Below, in pieces: positions 46,431 through 60,953 of a stretch of DNA of 64,000 bases. The notes under the pieces were generated by a model. The model saw nothing but the letters and a program-made list of their open reading frames with translations, made no database searches and was not told where the DNA came from. This DNA is from Antedon mediterranea. Its lineage: Eukaryota > Echinodermata > Crinoidea > Comatulida > Antedonidae. Each line of letters opens with the position of its first letter. The stretch's first letter is position 1. The DNA lies in contig NC_092672.1 of the NCBI RefSeq assembly GCF_964355755.1, forward strand, positions 36,078,501-36,142,500. Direction: 5' to 3'. A program made the translations under genes and the position numbers.

Positions 46431-49400
46431 TGGGTCAAATGTTATATTATTAATATATAATTTGTACCGTAGGTGTTGTTGTAATGTAGGCCTGTTTAAA
46501 AGGTTCAAAAGAAATAGCCTATAGTCTGTTGATTAACATACATTGTTAAACACTGGCGTATCCTATTGATTTAATTATGTGATTTTCATTTAATTGCGGC
46601 CTAGTATCAAAAGGCGTTAATATTCTTAATAACTTGAAGATCTTATGCAAGATATCAAATGACCCAGTTATGATATTGGCGTCAATATTAAGTCGCTCAT
46701 TGTTGCTCATTAATGACTCTATCAATAATTCGCATAAGTTGCATGTAGACAAAAGCATATGTACCAGTGCTAAGCCAGAGTGTGGTCAACTCTTATGCAC
46801 GAAAATGTAATTTTTCCCGTGGCTGGAAGCAGCGTGTGGCGCGAGCGTGATTGAAGTTTTGACGCTCTCCGCTGTTTTCGCAACAAGTACCTAGAAGATT
46901 TGGCGATGAGGAGGAATGTATTGAATTAGTTTTGATGCGCATGAACAAGACATAATGGTCACACTTACAGGGGGACATTGGCTAGAATATTGGCTAAAAT
47001 ATTGTCAACAATTTTTTTGTATTTGGTTTAGTTGCACGAAAGCGGAAATGGAAACTAAATGAGTTAAATTCACGAGACTCGAGTAAGATTCCACAAATGC
47101 GAAGAAAACTTCTTCACTTAAGTTTGGTTCCAAGGACGTAATGCAACACTTGGTCCCAACAGGAACAGAAGTTAAGGCCTATAGTCTGATATAGACCTAT
47201 AGTCTGATATAGACCTATCATCACAAGAAGACATAACATATAATATAAATAAGACAATTTAATTTCCAAGTTGATAAAGTATCTAAAATATTAATAAAAT
47301 TTAACAATGGAATATTGAAACCTTTGAAACAAAGTTAACGGTGTGTTAAAATCGAATTAAATATGATTAAAAATATGAGTGTTTCCTTATTGCGAAATAC
47401 TTCTGTGCATGCTGGTATTTCTTTTGCGCACAAAAAAGAATGTGAATTAAACATTCTGCGCGAAATACTACTACTACTACGGTATATTACGGTATAGGCC
47501 TAAGTTCTGTACACTGGGTCCTTAGGAGAACAGTCTTTTACTGAAGAGGCTACCCAGTATAAAGAATAAATAATAATATTATGTGTTTTGTGTCATTCAC
47601 ACTCGGCACAAAATGTTTGATTTGCTTGTGTGCCTCAACGAAGACACGATGATGCTAGCGCCAACTTTCAATATTGGAGACAAACACTTGTGTGTTTATG
47701 TTTGATAGTTTTTAAAATGATGAGTCAATTCGCGGTGGAGATTTTTAACCAGATGGTGGTCACGCTTTGTTAACTTTCAGGGTTTATGAACTAAATATTA
47801 AACCTGTCATTTATGTTTGACAGTCGGTACATAATTTTGAAAAACAAACTCTTTTCTCAGCTCAACAAATATTTTAAATTATTTAAAATGATTAGGCCTA
47901 TACATTGTGTAAAGGACTAGTGATATTCCTAAATTTTATACTGATTGTTGTTGTAAAATAAATATTAATATAACAAAATTAATGAGAATTTACAATAAAC
48001 TTAAAAAGAAAGTATAAGTTTTAAAACGAATTAAGATTGTATTCATTTACGTTGGCCTACTTCGAGAAATTAAACACACGGCGCGCCACAAAGATGTAAG
48101 GGAAATGGGTGAATTCTAATTAGGTATAAAATCTTAATAAACCGTTGGAGGCGCTAATTTCCGTATGCTTTAAATCTCAATTCTCAAAACTATAATTTTT
48201 GCATTCTTGCATTTATAATTTCCAAATAAAAGGTAAATTTTATTGGTTTGTATTGTGAGATTGGTTTCTTGAGAAAAATTCTCTACCACGCGTGCTAGGC
48301 CTAGCAAGTAAAATGTGAAAAGACGCTTTTCATTAAAGTTTTCAGCCTAATAACGAATTTAATAAAAATATATCTATATTACATCCAGTTTTTACTATTT
48401 GGTTTATGTGTTTTACACGTTTTTACGCATTTTTCCAAAATATGTAAATGCCTAAAATTAAGTAAAAATGTACTTTAGTTAGTCACACATGCCGAGATAC
48501 TACTAGTTGATATTACATATTCCAAGGAATAGTTTATATTTTTGTCTTTTTGCATAATATTAATTTTGATTATGTTTTTACTAATTAGAATCCTGATGGC
48601 CAGGTTCTCGGGAATTACAATGTAACTTATAATATCGACTTCAATAATAGTTCATCGAACCACTGTAATTTCTCAGATTTGTAATTTGATTTTAAGAACA
48701 AGAATTTTAATCAAATGTAAGTTGTTAAAGTATCTGTAATACAAGAAGACTAGACGTTTGTTTTGTGGCATTTGGCTCGAGTTTGATTTGATTCTTCTTC
48801 TTTCGTGTTTATTTGATTGATTTATGAAAAAATAAAATGTCTTAGAGTGTGCACTTTGTAGATTTTCCATAGCAAAGAAATATTTCATTTTTGAAATATT
48901 GTTTTCATTTAGGATAATTTTCTATTTCAATTGATAATCAGAATGGTTTTAACCGATATTGGACATGGTTGCATCCGAGAAAATAGTATATAAAACTAAT
49001 CATAAGACCAATTTATTTTAACTTAACTCGTCCTCCATGCATACTTATACATTTCTCGATACATTTTGGCATATAGTGTACCTAATGCGTGGTAACATAG
49101 AAGGGGATTTCCCTTTGTAAATGCACTCAAGCATGGCCTAATTGGGCCCATATAGATTTTTCTAGATGGCGCTTTCCATCAATTCGAAAAGCGACTTCTC
49201 ACATCAACAAATAGTGACTGATCCGTGATTTTTTGTGTGTTTTTTTTACCAAATTAGGTTTCATAACACACCGATAAAATGGTGATTTTTGCTATCTCAT
49301 GGAACAGCTGACGTCTGCTGTAAATGTCAAAATTCTATAGACGAACATTTAGGCAATATTTTTATTACCACATTTAAACCATTATTAATTATTGTATTTA

Positions 49401-50590
49401 ATAATTACGTTATCGTTATCGTATTATCGTTTGAATTTCTCCACTCTGGTTTTAACAATGAAATACATTTTTTTTTTCTCTTTTGTGGCATTGACAACCA
49501 CTTTTATTCATTTCAGTAAATCCTGTTTATGAAATTGGACAAAGAAACAACGAATTCCAATTGAATTTGAAAATAAAAATGCAAACTAGACGTAATCCCT
49601 TACAACATGTAGGCCTAACATTGAATAATAAAATTAGTAATTACGTCTGTGACTTTAGCCAGATTGTGAAGGAGAAGAAAGATTTGCGTGTACAACTGAA
49701 CAACGCCCTTATTAATCGAACCACAGATTATTCTCTCTTGTAGTTGTATAGGAAAGGGCCATGTGGTCAGCATAACATTTATTTTGCCATGTTTTCGAAC
49801 GATTACTTGATAATTAATTATTATAGCTCTAAGAAATTAACAATATTAAATCAATCAATACAAGACAACGGTATAGAACAAATAAACGGATTCTCTTCAT
49901 TATTTTGAATATCATAACCATCCCCATCTTTATCTTATCATTATCACACTCATCATCATTCCCTCGTACTCCCATCATTTATATTATTTTTTTTAAAATA
50001 TGAAATACTGTATAATGTCAAATATTTATCAACAGTTAAACTAGTATATAACATTTACAGTATTACATGATTTAATTGAAAGAATACTGCATAAATAAGC
50101 GCCATACAATTTAATGAATTGAAAAAATACAAATTTATAAGCCAGTGCGAAAGCTCACTTCGTTAGGTGCTATGGTCACACACATCTGGGGTGGGTCATT
50201 CTCAAATCAACCTTCTTCATTGACATAATAGATCCACTGACAATAAGCATATTACCCGCCCTGTATTATATTACTTTTTAAGCTAACTATTGTTTTTGAC
50301 AACATGCATGTTAAGTTTGATGATATTATTCCTGACTCATCATATGCCGTAAGTGGGTCGTCGAAATCCCTCCAACAGAATTACGCATCTATGACACGCC
50401 AAAGTGAAAGTTCATTGAAAATTGAATATCACCGAAAAATTAACACAATGTTATGTTTATAATTATAATTCAAGTCTATTATTAAACATCGTTTTATAAT
50501 AATTTCGAAGTCAAACTATTTCAAAACTTTTCTACTATGAGTTGCTGCAGTAAATATATATTTGTACTGCAATAACGAATAATTTAGGAG
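46431..50590. other. Intergenic; small repeats
   Basis: 47121-47167 holds a fragment resembling the family A end (TTTGGTTCCAAGGACGTAATGC). 47178-47213 is a 2 x 18-bp repeat. 49467-49508 resembles 54672-54712 (TTTCTCTTTYGTGGC, then ACCACTTTTATTCA). No supported gene. Confidence 0.45.
47178..47213. repeat. 2 x 18-bp tandem repeat
   Basis: CCTATAGTCTGATATAGA twice, exactly, followed by a partial third copy. Confidence 0.9.
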
Positions 50591-50599
50591 AGTTTCAAT

Positions 50600-50637
50600 C
50601 ATGGAGCAACAAAATAATGATATTTTGTTGCTCCATG
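50600..50637. mobile_element. CATGGAG hairpin element, 38 bp, 7-bp target duplication
   Basis: This is a perfect 16-bp inverted repeat beginning CATGGAGCAAC and ending GTTGCTCCATG, with a 6-nt loop. The direct repeats TTTCAAT flank it at 50593-50599 and 50638-50644. It has the same CATGGAG/CTCCATG ends and the same 7-bp flank length as the hairpin at 36028, but a different inner arm. Confidence 0.65.
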
Positions 50638-50644
50638 TTTCAAT

Positions 50645-53600
50645 GTAGAAGTTATAAGGCAGTCCGTGCAATTTGTACGATTACCGAAGCATGTTAAAGA
50701 GTAAACAAAATGTATAGTTACCGCAGTAGAAGGAATCATTTGGAAATTTCCCTTATGTTTAAAACAGAATATATTTACTGTATTTTCTCTGTATTGTCAG
50801 ACTAACTATATTCTGATCGTACGTGGCATCTTAATGTTGTTGGGCGCATCAAATCATTCACTAATTTCCTGAAGATCATTGGAAAGTTCAGACGTAACAG
50901 GCGTCACATGTTCGTCTAATGTTATAATTGCATGTTACTGTAGGATTTTAATTTACTTTCAGGTTTATGTTGAGTTTTTGTAACCATATTGACTCCAATA
51001 ACGGCTAAGAATTATGTCCTTTTCCATATTCCGTTAAAGAGAACATTAAAACACATTTATAAAAACAATTATTGTTATTAAAATTAACCTTGAAAATCAC
51101 GTATCTATACTGTTGACATTAAACCTAAAACCTCGAAGTTAAACTTGAACTTTGCACGAACTGTGAAGGCCACATGTTACACAATTCATTTCGCCACGGG
51201 CACTTGAACCTTTAGGCCATTTTTAATTCCATTTAATTTCATATTTTTTCGAGTTTAGTATTTGGTTACTCACTAGACATATACACAAACATATTGCATT
51301 GTATATAATGATTTTGTGTTATATCGTTAATACGGTACTGTATTAAGGTTGGACGGTAAGTCTCTCATTCAAGCGGTGGGTGAAGAGTAATGTAAGATTT
51401 TATATAAAAACCTAACGAACTTTCATATAGATCTTCTAAAAATATCTAAACAAATTGACCGGTGCGATAGTATTATACACGTCACACATGGAAATAGGGC
51501 AAACATTGTTGTATGCGGTAATGTGCGATTTTTCCAATGGTCAGCTTGAATTCACTGTCGCTTGTCATTGGTCAACCCGCCTGCGCTGCGCGTACGTCGT
51601 TATTTTGCTTAATATTTTGTATATCGTGATTGTTAGATTTTTCATTATACGAAGAAAATAAAGGTTTCTATAGTTGATACTATCTGTGTCAAGAAAGTGC
51701 TCTAACTGTTGATATAATCGAATTTTTTCATTAAATTAATACAAAATAAATTGAATAAAGTGGCATTAGCCGACCATGGCTTTTGTCGTAATAATGCATT
51801 TTAAAAATTGATAATTTCGTGCACTTAAAAGAGACAGAGCAGATGGTAGTTTTATGGTGTAAAATCTTCATTGGTTTCAGTGTGTCTGTATGGAATTATA
51901 CATAAACAAAACGATTTACGGTAAGAATCAATTAAATCGGCGCTTTTCAGTTTAACGTACACACATTTATTACGGCTGTGTCATTTCGTAAGAAATAGAC
52001 ACACAATATAAACACCTTTTCGCTTCTTTCTAATTACTTGTAACAATATATCGATTAGGGATAACTAAGCTCGCGTCTACAGTTGGCGCCAATGTGAATT
52101 ATTACTACGGTACCTTTTCTACCGCCACCTCAAGACTGTGAAGCGCCTGCTAATTCTCGTATCGGGTTCGCTTTTGCGGTCGAACATTTAGCGGGTTCTG
52201 AGTATTTACGCCTGATTCATATACCCAGAACAGTTTTCACGCGTTTGGGTTAAGTATTACTATGTTACGCTTAACGCACACGACGCGTGATCACAATCGG
52301 TCTCTAGTGTGGACGCGGCCTTATACGAAGTATATTTCTTTCGTTGATCAACTTTCACGGTATATACCAGCCGCGAGATTGCCACGTTTTCAAACACTAG
52401 ATTCAACCCTTTCGATTAAAATATTAATTGTATTAATTTTAAAATGTGTTACGTGGGCCCCGAGGGTACATCGTGACGTGGGCCCCGAGGGTACATCGTT
52501 ACGTGTAGCCTTGACATCTGATGTTAAAAAACTAAAAAGAAAACCTCAAACTATAAAATGGTTAGGATTGCGCTTACGTAATTTTATTGGCGATAAAATA
52601 TTGGTTGTAAAATTATGAATCACTTTGAAGTGAATAGTGTCACTATCGAATTCTATTGAAATCACTGCACATCTTGGTTTTTATATTTTATTTCTAACAT
52701 ATGTTGATATGTACAGTATAGGCCCATTTTTTTAAAATGTTTTATGATACATTTTTATAGAGCAAATTACACATGTTGTGCGTTTTATATTCACAAATCA
52801 ATTTTAATGGTGTACCAGTGTAATACATTTATCTTAATTATGGATTTACGCCAGGCATATTTCAAAGAGAAGAGTGGTGGTGTAGGCCTACGCATCCCTC
52901 CCCCACCACCTCATCCCTTGCGAAGTTAGCATAAATTCTTATCCAGTAATAATGTGCCATAAAATTGTCTTTAGTGAATTCATTCGAGTGCTAACGAATT
53001 AATCTTTTATTAAATATAATATTTTTGATGGATTTGGATATTTTTATTTAAGTATAATTATATATTTATATATATATTGTATAATTCAACTAATAAAAGC
53101 TGTAACAGTATTTTATCAGTAAATAACAACTATAGTTAGGCGAACTCTATTTACACAATACTATAACAATATTTAATTTCTATAATAATTTAGCATTATT
53201 TTGTAAATTTTTTAAACGTAATATAATTTCGAATGTCACTTGTACACGGTTAAAATTATACAATAATGGGTTGAAATACGTGCCTAAAATACAGTATACA
53301 ATTAAAACAATAATAATAGCTAAATAACAAAATGGGATAAATTCGTGAAGTTACAACGACCTTAAATTTCTGCTCAAGTTATTTTAACATTACTCAATAT
53401 AGCATGTCAAACAGCATATTAAGGCACCTTGTAATCTCAAATTATTAAGTTCATTTAAAATTGCCTTAGATTGGTATTCCCAGGTTGGTCTAGAATCTAG
53501 TTGAGTCGGCGCCAGTGTAGCTTTCTCCGAGTCTTCACCCGAGGCATTTCCTAGGCCTAGCGGTCCCTAGGCCTACATATCTTAGATTTGATAAATCTTC

Positions 53601-56600
53601 ACACGGTTTGTTTGTCTTAGGCCTAATCCTCTTTAATTCCACTGGAAATTGATAATATTGGTTGCCATGATATTCATACCAGGAGGTGGCTAACCTATTC
53701 ATTTTTCTAAGCCACTACACCGCACATTTTTAGCGATTTCGTGTAAAATCTTGAAAAATTGTAATTTGATTTTAAAACGGTTAAAACATGAAGGCGCCTC
53801 AATACTTTTAAAATATGAATTATGATGATTTTATGATGCATTTATTACTAAGCAGTTCAATGTTCAAGAGCTGATGAAGATCGATATTGTCCAATCTTAT
53901 CGATATGATATTTTTAATTTGATATTTATATTATGGTATTTTTTCATTAAAATATTGACACTCAGGTGATCAATATTGTTGCCACTTTCACGAGAAGGGA
54001 AATATAGTTAGAGCCTTTTCTTCGTCTCCCTGGACCTGCGCATGACATTTGTATGGGTCTATTATCTTTTATTAAATTTTCAACTCAGTATACAGTTAAC
54101 ATAGTATTTCATAATAATAACAACAGCACATGCGTGCGATAACGATATAATTAATGTTTATGAAATGAAATGTGGAGTTTCGTATCGGTTCATCATATTG
54201 GTCATCTTCAGTCTGGAATGTGTGTGTTTTTTAGTGAAAACATTTTCCTCTGGTTTCGATTAGTATCATTAATTCTAAACCAGTAAAATGACTATACGTG
54301 TTGACGAAATTGTGTTGACGCGTAATTTTTTTTAATTATTATTATTTAGGCTATATCAAAATATATATAGGCCTATATTTTTTAATTTTAAGGTTGCATG
54401 TCCTGCTAAATTATTATAAATGTAGTTAAATTTCTTACAATGTTGATTGAGGATTTTTATTTATTTCTCACATCCGAGTTTACCTTGGCTGTGACTTGTT
54501 AAAGAGCAGAGCTTAGGTTTTGTATCAGAAAGAAAACCCGACAATAAGCTAGCCTGTAAGGCAGCAAAAAGCTAGGATGTGTCATGTACCCTTGGGCACT
54601 TGATCAACACAACTTACGATTATTAATATACATTCCAAAAAGCATAACACCATCAACAAACCTGGCAGTTTTTTTTCTCTTTCGTGGCGTAAACACCACT
54701 TTTATTCACATTCATATTATCTTTCATGTCATTATATAAAATCATATTATATATCACATTTTTGTTAATTCCAAATGTCATTACAATTTGACAAACTTCA
54801 TCAGTAACATTTTTAAATCTTTGTATTCCGTATTACCTCTTTTTTTCATTAGCTTTCTATACACTTACGAAAGAACTTTAAAAATGTATTACAAAGACGT
54901 TTGGTCCAAATAACCTTTTTGTTTCCAAGCATCGTTATAAAATATTTAGTTTCATTATACATGATCATTATCATCTATCTCATTTTACATTTATAATAAA
55001 TAAATAAATAAAATAAATGTTTACCTTTAAGATGGTTTATTTTGGGCATTATGTATATCTATTTATTTATTTAATTTGGACACTCCACCTTTAGAACGGT
55101 GGCACTCACAAAAAAACAAAAACCATTTGTGGTGCGGTAAAAAAAACAAACAAAACATAACATCAACAAACGTTAAATTATGTACAGTATAAAAAAAAAG
55201 AAAGAAAGGGTACCGTATTTACAAAGCAACAATACAGGAGTGAATACAAAAATAACTAAAGGTTTTTTAGTTCAGATCGTCTCCCAAGCAGCTCTTAAGC
55301 ATGTAAAAAGAAAGCAATGACAGAAACTACATTGGCATCACATTTATAATGTAACAACAACACCTCAACATTCTAACAATTATGTTATATATTTTAAAGT
55401 ACATTAACTCGAAGTACATGTACTTTAGTATAATACTCTTTCAGATATATTAAACTTTGACGACAAACTAATAAAGAACCCGACAATGTTTATACAACAT
55501 AAGTTCCGTTGTGAATGAGAATGAGAATGAGGACGACAACCAAAATAGTTGGCAACCATAATTTGACGTGACCGAAGCTTTTGGCCTCTTTTTGCTACCT
55601 CTCGGCACAAATGTGTTGTTTATTTATTTGCCAACATTAATAAATAAAATGATACGTATACGTCAGTGTTAAAAGCGACTCGTTATCAATAAAAAACTCA
55701 TTTTAATAAGCATTAATATTAATTATCTGTGACTTTTGTTAATAAATCAGGCTACTGATCTGGTAATAATCATTCATATTCCAGAGAATAAGAAGAAATA
55801 AATTCATTAATTTTTCAAATACTATTTTTAAAAATATATAATGAAAATAATTTTATTTTTAATTCAAAACAAACAATTGCAAATAAAAAATCAAGAATGT
55901 AAATAAAAGTTTGTAAAAATAAAAATAATTGTGTGTGGGAAGAACCGTAAATTAAGTACTGGTAACTTAATTTATGACGTAATAACTTGATGAGCGTCGA
56001 TATGATCGGAGCGTACCGTAATTAAATAATCATATCTACCACAAGTACAAAAGCAACAATATCTAAATCATATTTATTGTTATTTTAGATGATAATTAGT
56101 AGCATGATTATGTAGAATAATAGTCTACAATGACGTCAATTGGACGTAACCAAAACGTGTAATGTAACGTATACAACAAAGAAAATGCTTTAACAATAAC
56201 AACTAGAGTTGTTAATGTAAGCATATAACGGTATTATGTTTTGCAAGTTGTATGTGTTTAGATGTGAACTCGTACTTGATATCACATGATGGATGATCCA
56301 CAACGTTTAAATATTTCATAATAATTATTGTGTGTTTTGTGATATTTCCTTAATATCCTAGAAGATCGTGTAATCTAAGTCATTCTGACGGACATTCTCA
56401 TTTGTGTGGATTGTGTCTCGTCGATTTCTTACACTAACTTTCCTTTTGCGTACTTAATTTAAGTACTAACTCGAATTTTACCTGCACCAGTTCGTGAGGT
56501 TTTACTTGATTGTGGGAAAATTAAGTTTATCTCTTCAGGGTCTTGGATCTACGCAAGTTATCCGCTAATGTCAATTTATCGTAGTGTTTTTATCAGAGGT

Positions 56601-58280
56601 TAAACGCCGTGCAATCTTGGACGGCCGCGTCTCTCTAGAGAGATCTGCCTGCGTTTTCTGAATTCGTTTGTCGCGTAACAATGCGTTTATAAGCGGACGG
56701 ATCAAGAAAGTTGGAAATAAAGCTTAGATGGATTCACAGTAAAGAAGCGGATCGGTAGATAAATATTTTCTAATGGTTTGTTTCGTGTTGTTTTGAAAGT
56801 TTTAAGATTAATGATTTGTAAAAGATAACATTATATCGCAGAAGTTTAGTTAAAAATGAACAAACAGGCCGGCCGATCGTACAGGGACAAGTCAAAGATA
56901 ATAACATTAATACAATTAAATTAAGAAAACAATAACAAACTAACGGGAATTATTGTTAACGCGAATATTATTACGGAACTATGCTAATAATTACGTAACA
57001 CTTGGCCACATAAAATATGACGCGCAGGCACACGTACAAAAACATACCATCATTTAGTAAAGGCGCGCGCCTAATGTGTTTATTACAAAATCCATACAAA
57101 ACGTGTTGTTCGTTTGTACGGTACATTAACAAATTGATATAGGGTATTGCTACCGTTTGAGTTGTATTTGACGTTTAATCTCCAACTGTTTTATACAGTA
57201 GGGCTACAGTATTGTACACATTATTATTAAATTAAGAGTTACGAAATAATCGTTGAGTACATTGTACACATTTGTTTCTGTGAAGTGAATAACGTTTTCA
57301 AAGTGACCTATTCAAATGATTAGAATTGTTCCTTCCTACTTTATTATGAACGTAGGCCTACTGTATTGGAATAAAGGGCGAAAATGTACGCGTGCCAGTG
57401 TCAATGAAGAATCTTCACGAGCATTTTTTTTCTATAGATGACAATTTTGTAAAACAAACTGATGAACAAGAGTTCAGCGAACAGTTTATCTGTGTAATTT
57501 AGCGTCTTTTACAAGTGTTTACTTTGTGTACTATCAACACTTGTCTTAATAACATTAATCTGTAAACACATCACAACCTAATTACAACAAAACCCCTTAA
57601 TAATGGCAACATACAAACCAATGCACAATAGTAATACATGGTCAGATCGTCTTCTTTATTGTTATCATAATTATTAACAGTTATTAGACGAAATTAAGCG
57701 CCAACAATAACAAGTTGCAGATGCAACTGAACACGGCTGGCGAAACTTAATCTCTATGAAAATATTTACAAGTATCTAAAGGCTTAAAAGAAGACATTTC
57801 GTTCTGATTTATTTTTCTTATGATTAAAGCTAAACGCAAATATATCAAGTGGTTCATAACGCGCTGACTGTTGTAATAATGTTTCGCTTTTATTACTTAT
57901 TGATCGATATCAATCTCTAGTTGTGAATAATAATAACGTCACTAAGCTGTAATACTTTTGCTAAGCATTGAACGTAAGAACGTTTAACTCTAAACGAAAC
58001 TCTATGCAATCAATTTTGAGCTTCTTTATTTCTCTTTATTTCGTTATTGACTACTCTTGAAATATTTATTTATTTATTTATATTTACCTTTGATTTTTTT
58101 TGGTGGAACCTTAAAGCCATCTGGGCTTACTTTTTCTCCAACATAAGTGCACTCTCATTTTACATAATGATGTATCTTATGAAAATAAAATTGAATTAAA
58201 TGGAAAACTTTGGCGGCAACTTGTGCTATAGATAATATTTGGTCTAGCAAACGTAGCAACTTTTGGTTTCTTTCTTTTAA
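50645..58280. other. Intergenic; no supported gene
   Basis: Contains a family A fragment at 51555-51605 (CTGTCGCTTGTCATTGGTCAAC, then GCGCGTACGTCGT), the 25-bp duplication at 52451-52500, a GGCCTA cluster at 53550-53625, TAAA/TTTA simple repeats at 54994-55019 and 58063-58085, and a GAATGA repeat near 55515. The ORF 52262-52618 (118 codons) includes the 25-bp duplication and is not recognisable. 56560-56720 is CpG-richer, function unknown. Confidence 0.45.
52451..52500. repeat. 2 x 25-bp GC-rich tandem duplication
   Basis: ACGTGGGCCCCGAGGGTACA plus TCGTG/T repeated once. Confidence 0.95.
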
Positions 58281-58284
58281 CCTT

Positions 58285-58448
58285 GGTCTAATAGCAACAT
58301 TTTTCTATAGCAACTTTTTTTCTATAGCAACTTTTTTTCTATAGCAACTTTTTTTATAGCAACTTTTTTCCATAACAACTTTTTTCTATTGCAATTTTTT
58401 TCTGTAGCAACTTTTTATCTAAAGCAACTTTTGTCTATAGCAACTTTC
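58285..58448. repeat. Minisatellite of about 17 bp, roughly 10 units
   Basis: The unit CTATAGCAACTTTTTTT recurs with length variation in the T run and substitutions. A diverged unit lies upstream near 58240. Confidence 0.85.
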
Positions 58449-58449
58449 A

Positions 58450-59300
58450 GCTAAATATAGATTAATTTACAAAAAAAGAGTAATGATTTGTATTAACTAT
58501 GCGAAATTACTTCCGGTTATTATAATTAGCGTAAGTTATTGTTCGGATTCATGTACAGGTACCTCAATATCGTCTTACATTATTACGGTATCAATAATTT
58601 CTACACTGATGGTTCAAGTTAAATGAGGCGGCTTTGAGAGGTGTTCGTCTGCCTCATTATCGAATACATGTTTGTTTATCTAGGGCTAGGATTCCACATT
58701 TTACATCATGGTCTTTTGTGTATTGATTATAACACAGACTTAATTCTGAAAACAATCCGAAAACAAAACAATAAGTTAAATAACGAAGCCAGTTGTTTTC
58801 TTAAATGAGCTTAATTAAAAGATATGAACAGATTTCTGATGACGCAAAACAAAAAATGCGCGCTCTATATTGACGTCATCACAAATCTAATTGCAAATTA
58901 GATAATAATATGATTACTGAATACAAAGTTCTAAGGCTAAATTATTCAGTAGAAAATATTAATATTATTTTTTCGAGTGAATTTCGTTTAACCAATTTAT
59001 TTATAAATATATTATTATTAATATAATTTATTTTTTATTATATTTTCGTGATAACACTATAAGCATCTCAGTATTGATTTTAAAAGTACATCACATTATA
59101 TACATATTTAAAATTTTTTTAAAAAACAAGGAAAGAGATGACCTAACAATTATTTAGGCCTGTTGTTCATTTATTGTTCATTTAATGATGTCATTATTAT
59201 TAAACACATAAAATATGTTAGAGTTATATAACACGCTATACTATTAACATTATGTAAAGTTTTATTAAAACAAAACATATTCATCAAATCAATTAGACGT
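58450..59300. other. Intergenic; nothing recognised
   Basis: AT-rich sequence without a supported feature. Confidence 0.5.
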
Positions 59301-59306
59301 AATAAT

Positions 59307-59402
59307 GCGCAATAATTCGTTACTGCCACCTAACCAAAGCGCAATAATTCGTTACGAAACCTTGCCCAATGCAGTAATTCGTTACTGAGACCTAACCCAA
59401 AC
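59307..59402. repeat. 3 x 32-bp tandem repeat
   Basis: Units start at 59307, 59339 and 59371. Each contains GC(GCAA/AG)TAATTCGTTAC followed by a (C/A)CCT(A/T)(A/G)CC-like stretch; the length is exactly 32 bp in each case. Confidence 0.85.
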
Positions 59403-60430
59403 GGATCCATCATCCCCCTTAAAACCTTGTTTTAACAACTACGATTCGATGACATTGATTTTTTTCTTGAAATATTTTAACTTAAACATTTAAGTAATAT
59501 AATTTCTGGTTCAGAGCAGAAAATCACAAAACTAGGCCTTTTTTATATTAAGAGGGAGAAAAGGTAATCCCGGAGAGGGTTTCATTGTATACGTATTATA
59601 AATAATCGCTCATATTTGACTTCCAAAACTGCCGTGGAACAAGTTAAAAATGTTAGGCCTAAAATCTACCATAAAACTTTTACATTTATATTGTGTATTC
59701 TGCCATATAAAGTTCACGTTGTTTTCGCTGTTAGAGGGCGACAAACATAAACAATGATACCGAATCGATAAATAGTTGTTTATATTAAATGTACATTTTA
59801 TATACGTTCAGATATTTTGTTTATTTGTTATACTGTACAAAGTTTAACAACATTAAATTAGATTAATATTACAATTTTTTAAATAAATTATCTGCTAGTA
59901 ATTTTTATTGAAAATACAGACTAAGATCAATTACATTCCATAGATTTAAATATTTAATATTTACGATTTAGTGATACAGACCTAGGTTATAATGTAGTTG
60001 GTCTGCACCTCTCAGCACGATCTGTATCCATACACTCGGTACTCTAGGATGTTAGGCCTAAACTTGAATCACCAAGCTACCACAGCATTGAACTTGAAGG
60101 CTGGACGGCAGCTGAAACCCCGGTGTGAAAAAGCCGAGCGACGGTCTTAATCCAGGAGACTTAGGCTTAGATTAAACTGATAACACTCTGCGATTAAATC
60201 ATGTTTATGTGAAACGAATTTTCAAAGATGGTTTAAAGTGTTTTTGTTTATTGACTAGTTCTCTTTCTAGCGTGAGATACATACTTATCAGTCTTTGTTT
60301 TAAGCTTAGTAATAATAGATAAAAATCTTGACGACACAAGAGTTACTAAAACCCACTTTGGACCGCATTTAATTTTCCGGTTCTCATTTTGTAATCGTTA
60401 AGTTGATTGTGTGCCGCCGTAATGAAATCT
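59403..60430. other. Intergenic; nothing recognised
   Basis: AT-rich sequence without a supported gene or RNA. Confidence 0.5.
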
Positions 60431-60437
60431 CTCATCG

Positions 60438-60489
60438 ATTGAAGATTTATTTATGCTTTATTTATTGAAGGTTTATTTATGCTTTATTT
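60438..60489. repeat. 2 x 26-bp tandem duplication
   Basis: ATTGAAG(A/G)TTTATTTATGC plus TTTATTT twice. Confidence 0.85.
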
Positions 60490-60584
60490 GTTGCATCTCA
60501 ATTTTCTCTAAAGTGTATAATAATGATAGTTCTATTATAGTTCTACAGAGTAAATTTAGTTTATCAACAAAACAAAAATTAAAT

Positions 60585-60645
60585 AAGATAAATAAAATCA
60601 AATGTTTATTAGGCCATTTTGTAGGCCTAGTTTTAATTAAAATAT
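60585..60645. repeat. Dispersed repeat family C, partial copy 3
   Basis: AATAAAATCAAATGTTTATT and AGGCCATTTTGTAGGCCTAG match the centre of 8826-8940. Confidence 0.4.
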
Positions 60646-60766
60646 TAAATTCATCATAATTGTATATTATAATTATAATCAAAGAGCGAACATAAATTTG
60701 AATTTCAATAAAAGATTTTAAAATATACGTACTTTCTTCATTTATAGAAAACCGATTGGTTTTAAA

Positions 60767-60927
60767 GCTTGGTTTCCACTAGAGACGCAACGCAATGACG
60801 TAGAGACGTAACGCAAGCGAGTTGACAAATGACAAGCGACAGTTGGATGAGCAATCGCTTTTGATTGGTCAAATCACTTACGTTGCGCGTACGTCCTTGC
60901 GTTGCGCGTCTCTAGTGGGAACCAAGC
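60767..60927. mobile_element. MITE family A, best preserved copy (161 bp)
   Basis: The ends GCTTGGTTTCCACTAGAGAC and GTCTCTAGTGGGAACCAAGC are near-perfect inverted repeats. The palindrome continues inward (ACGCAACGCAATGACGTA against TACGTCCTTGCGTTGCGC) to a centre around GACAAGCGACAGTTGGATGA. There is no ORF, so it is non-autonomous. This copy defines the family. Confidence 0.85.
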
Positions 60928-60953
60928 ATAACGGGCTGTCATCTGTAAAACTA

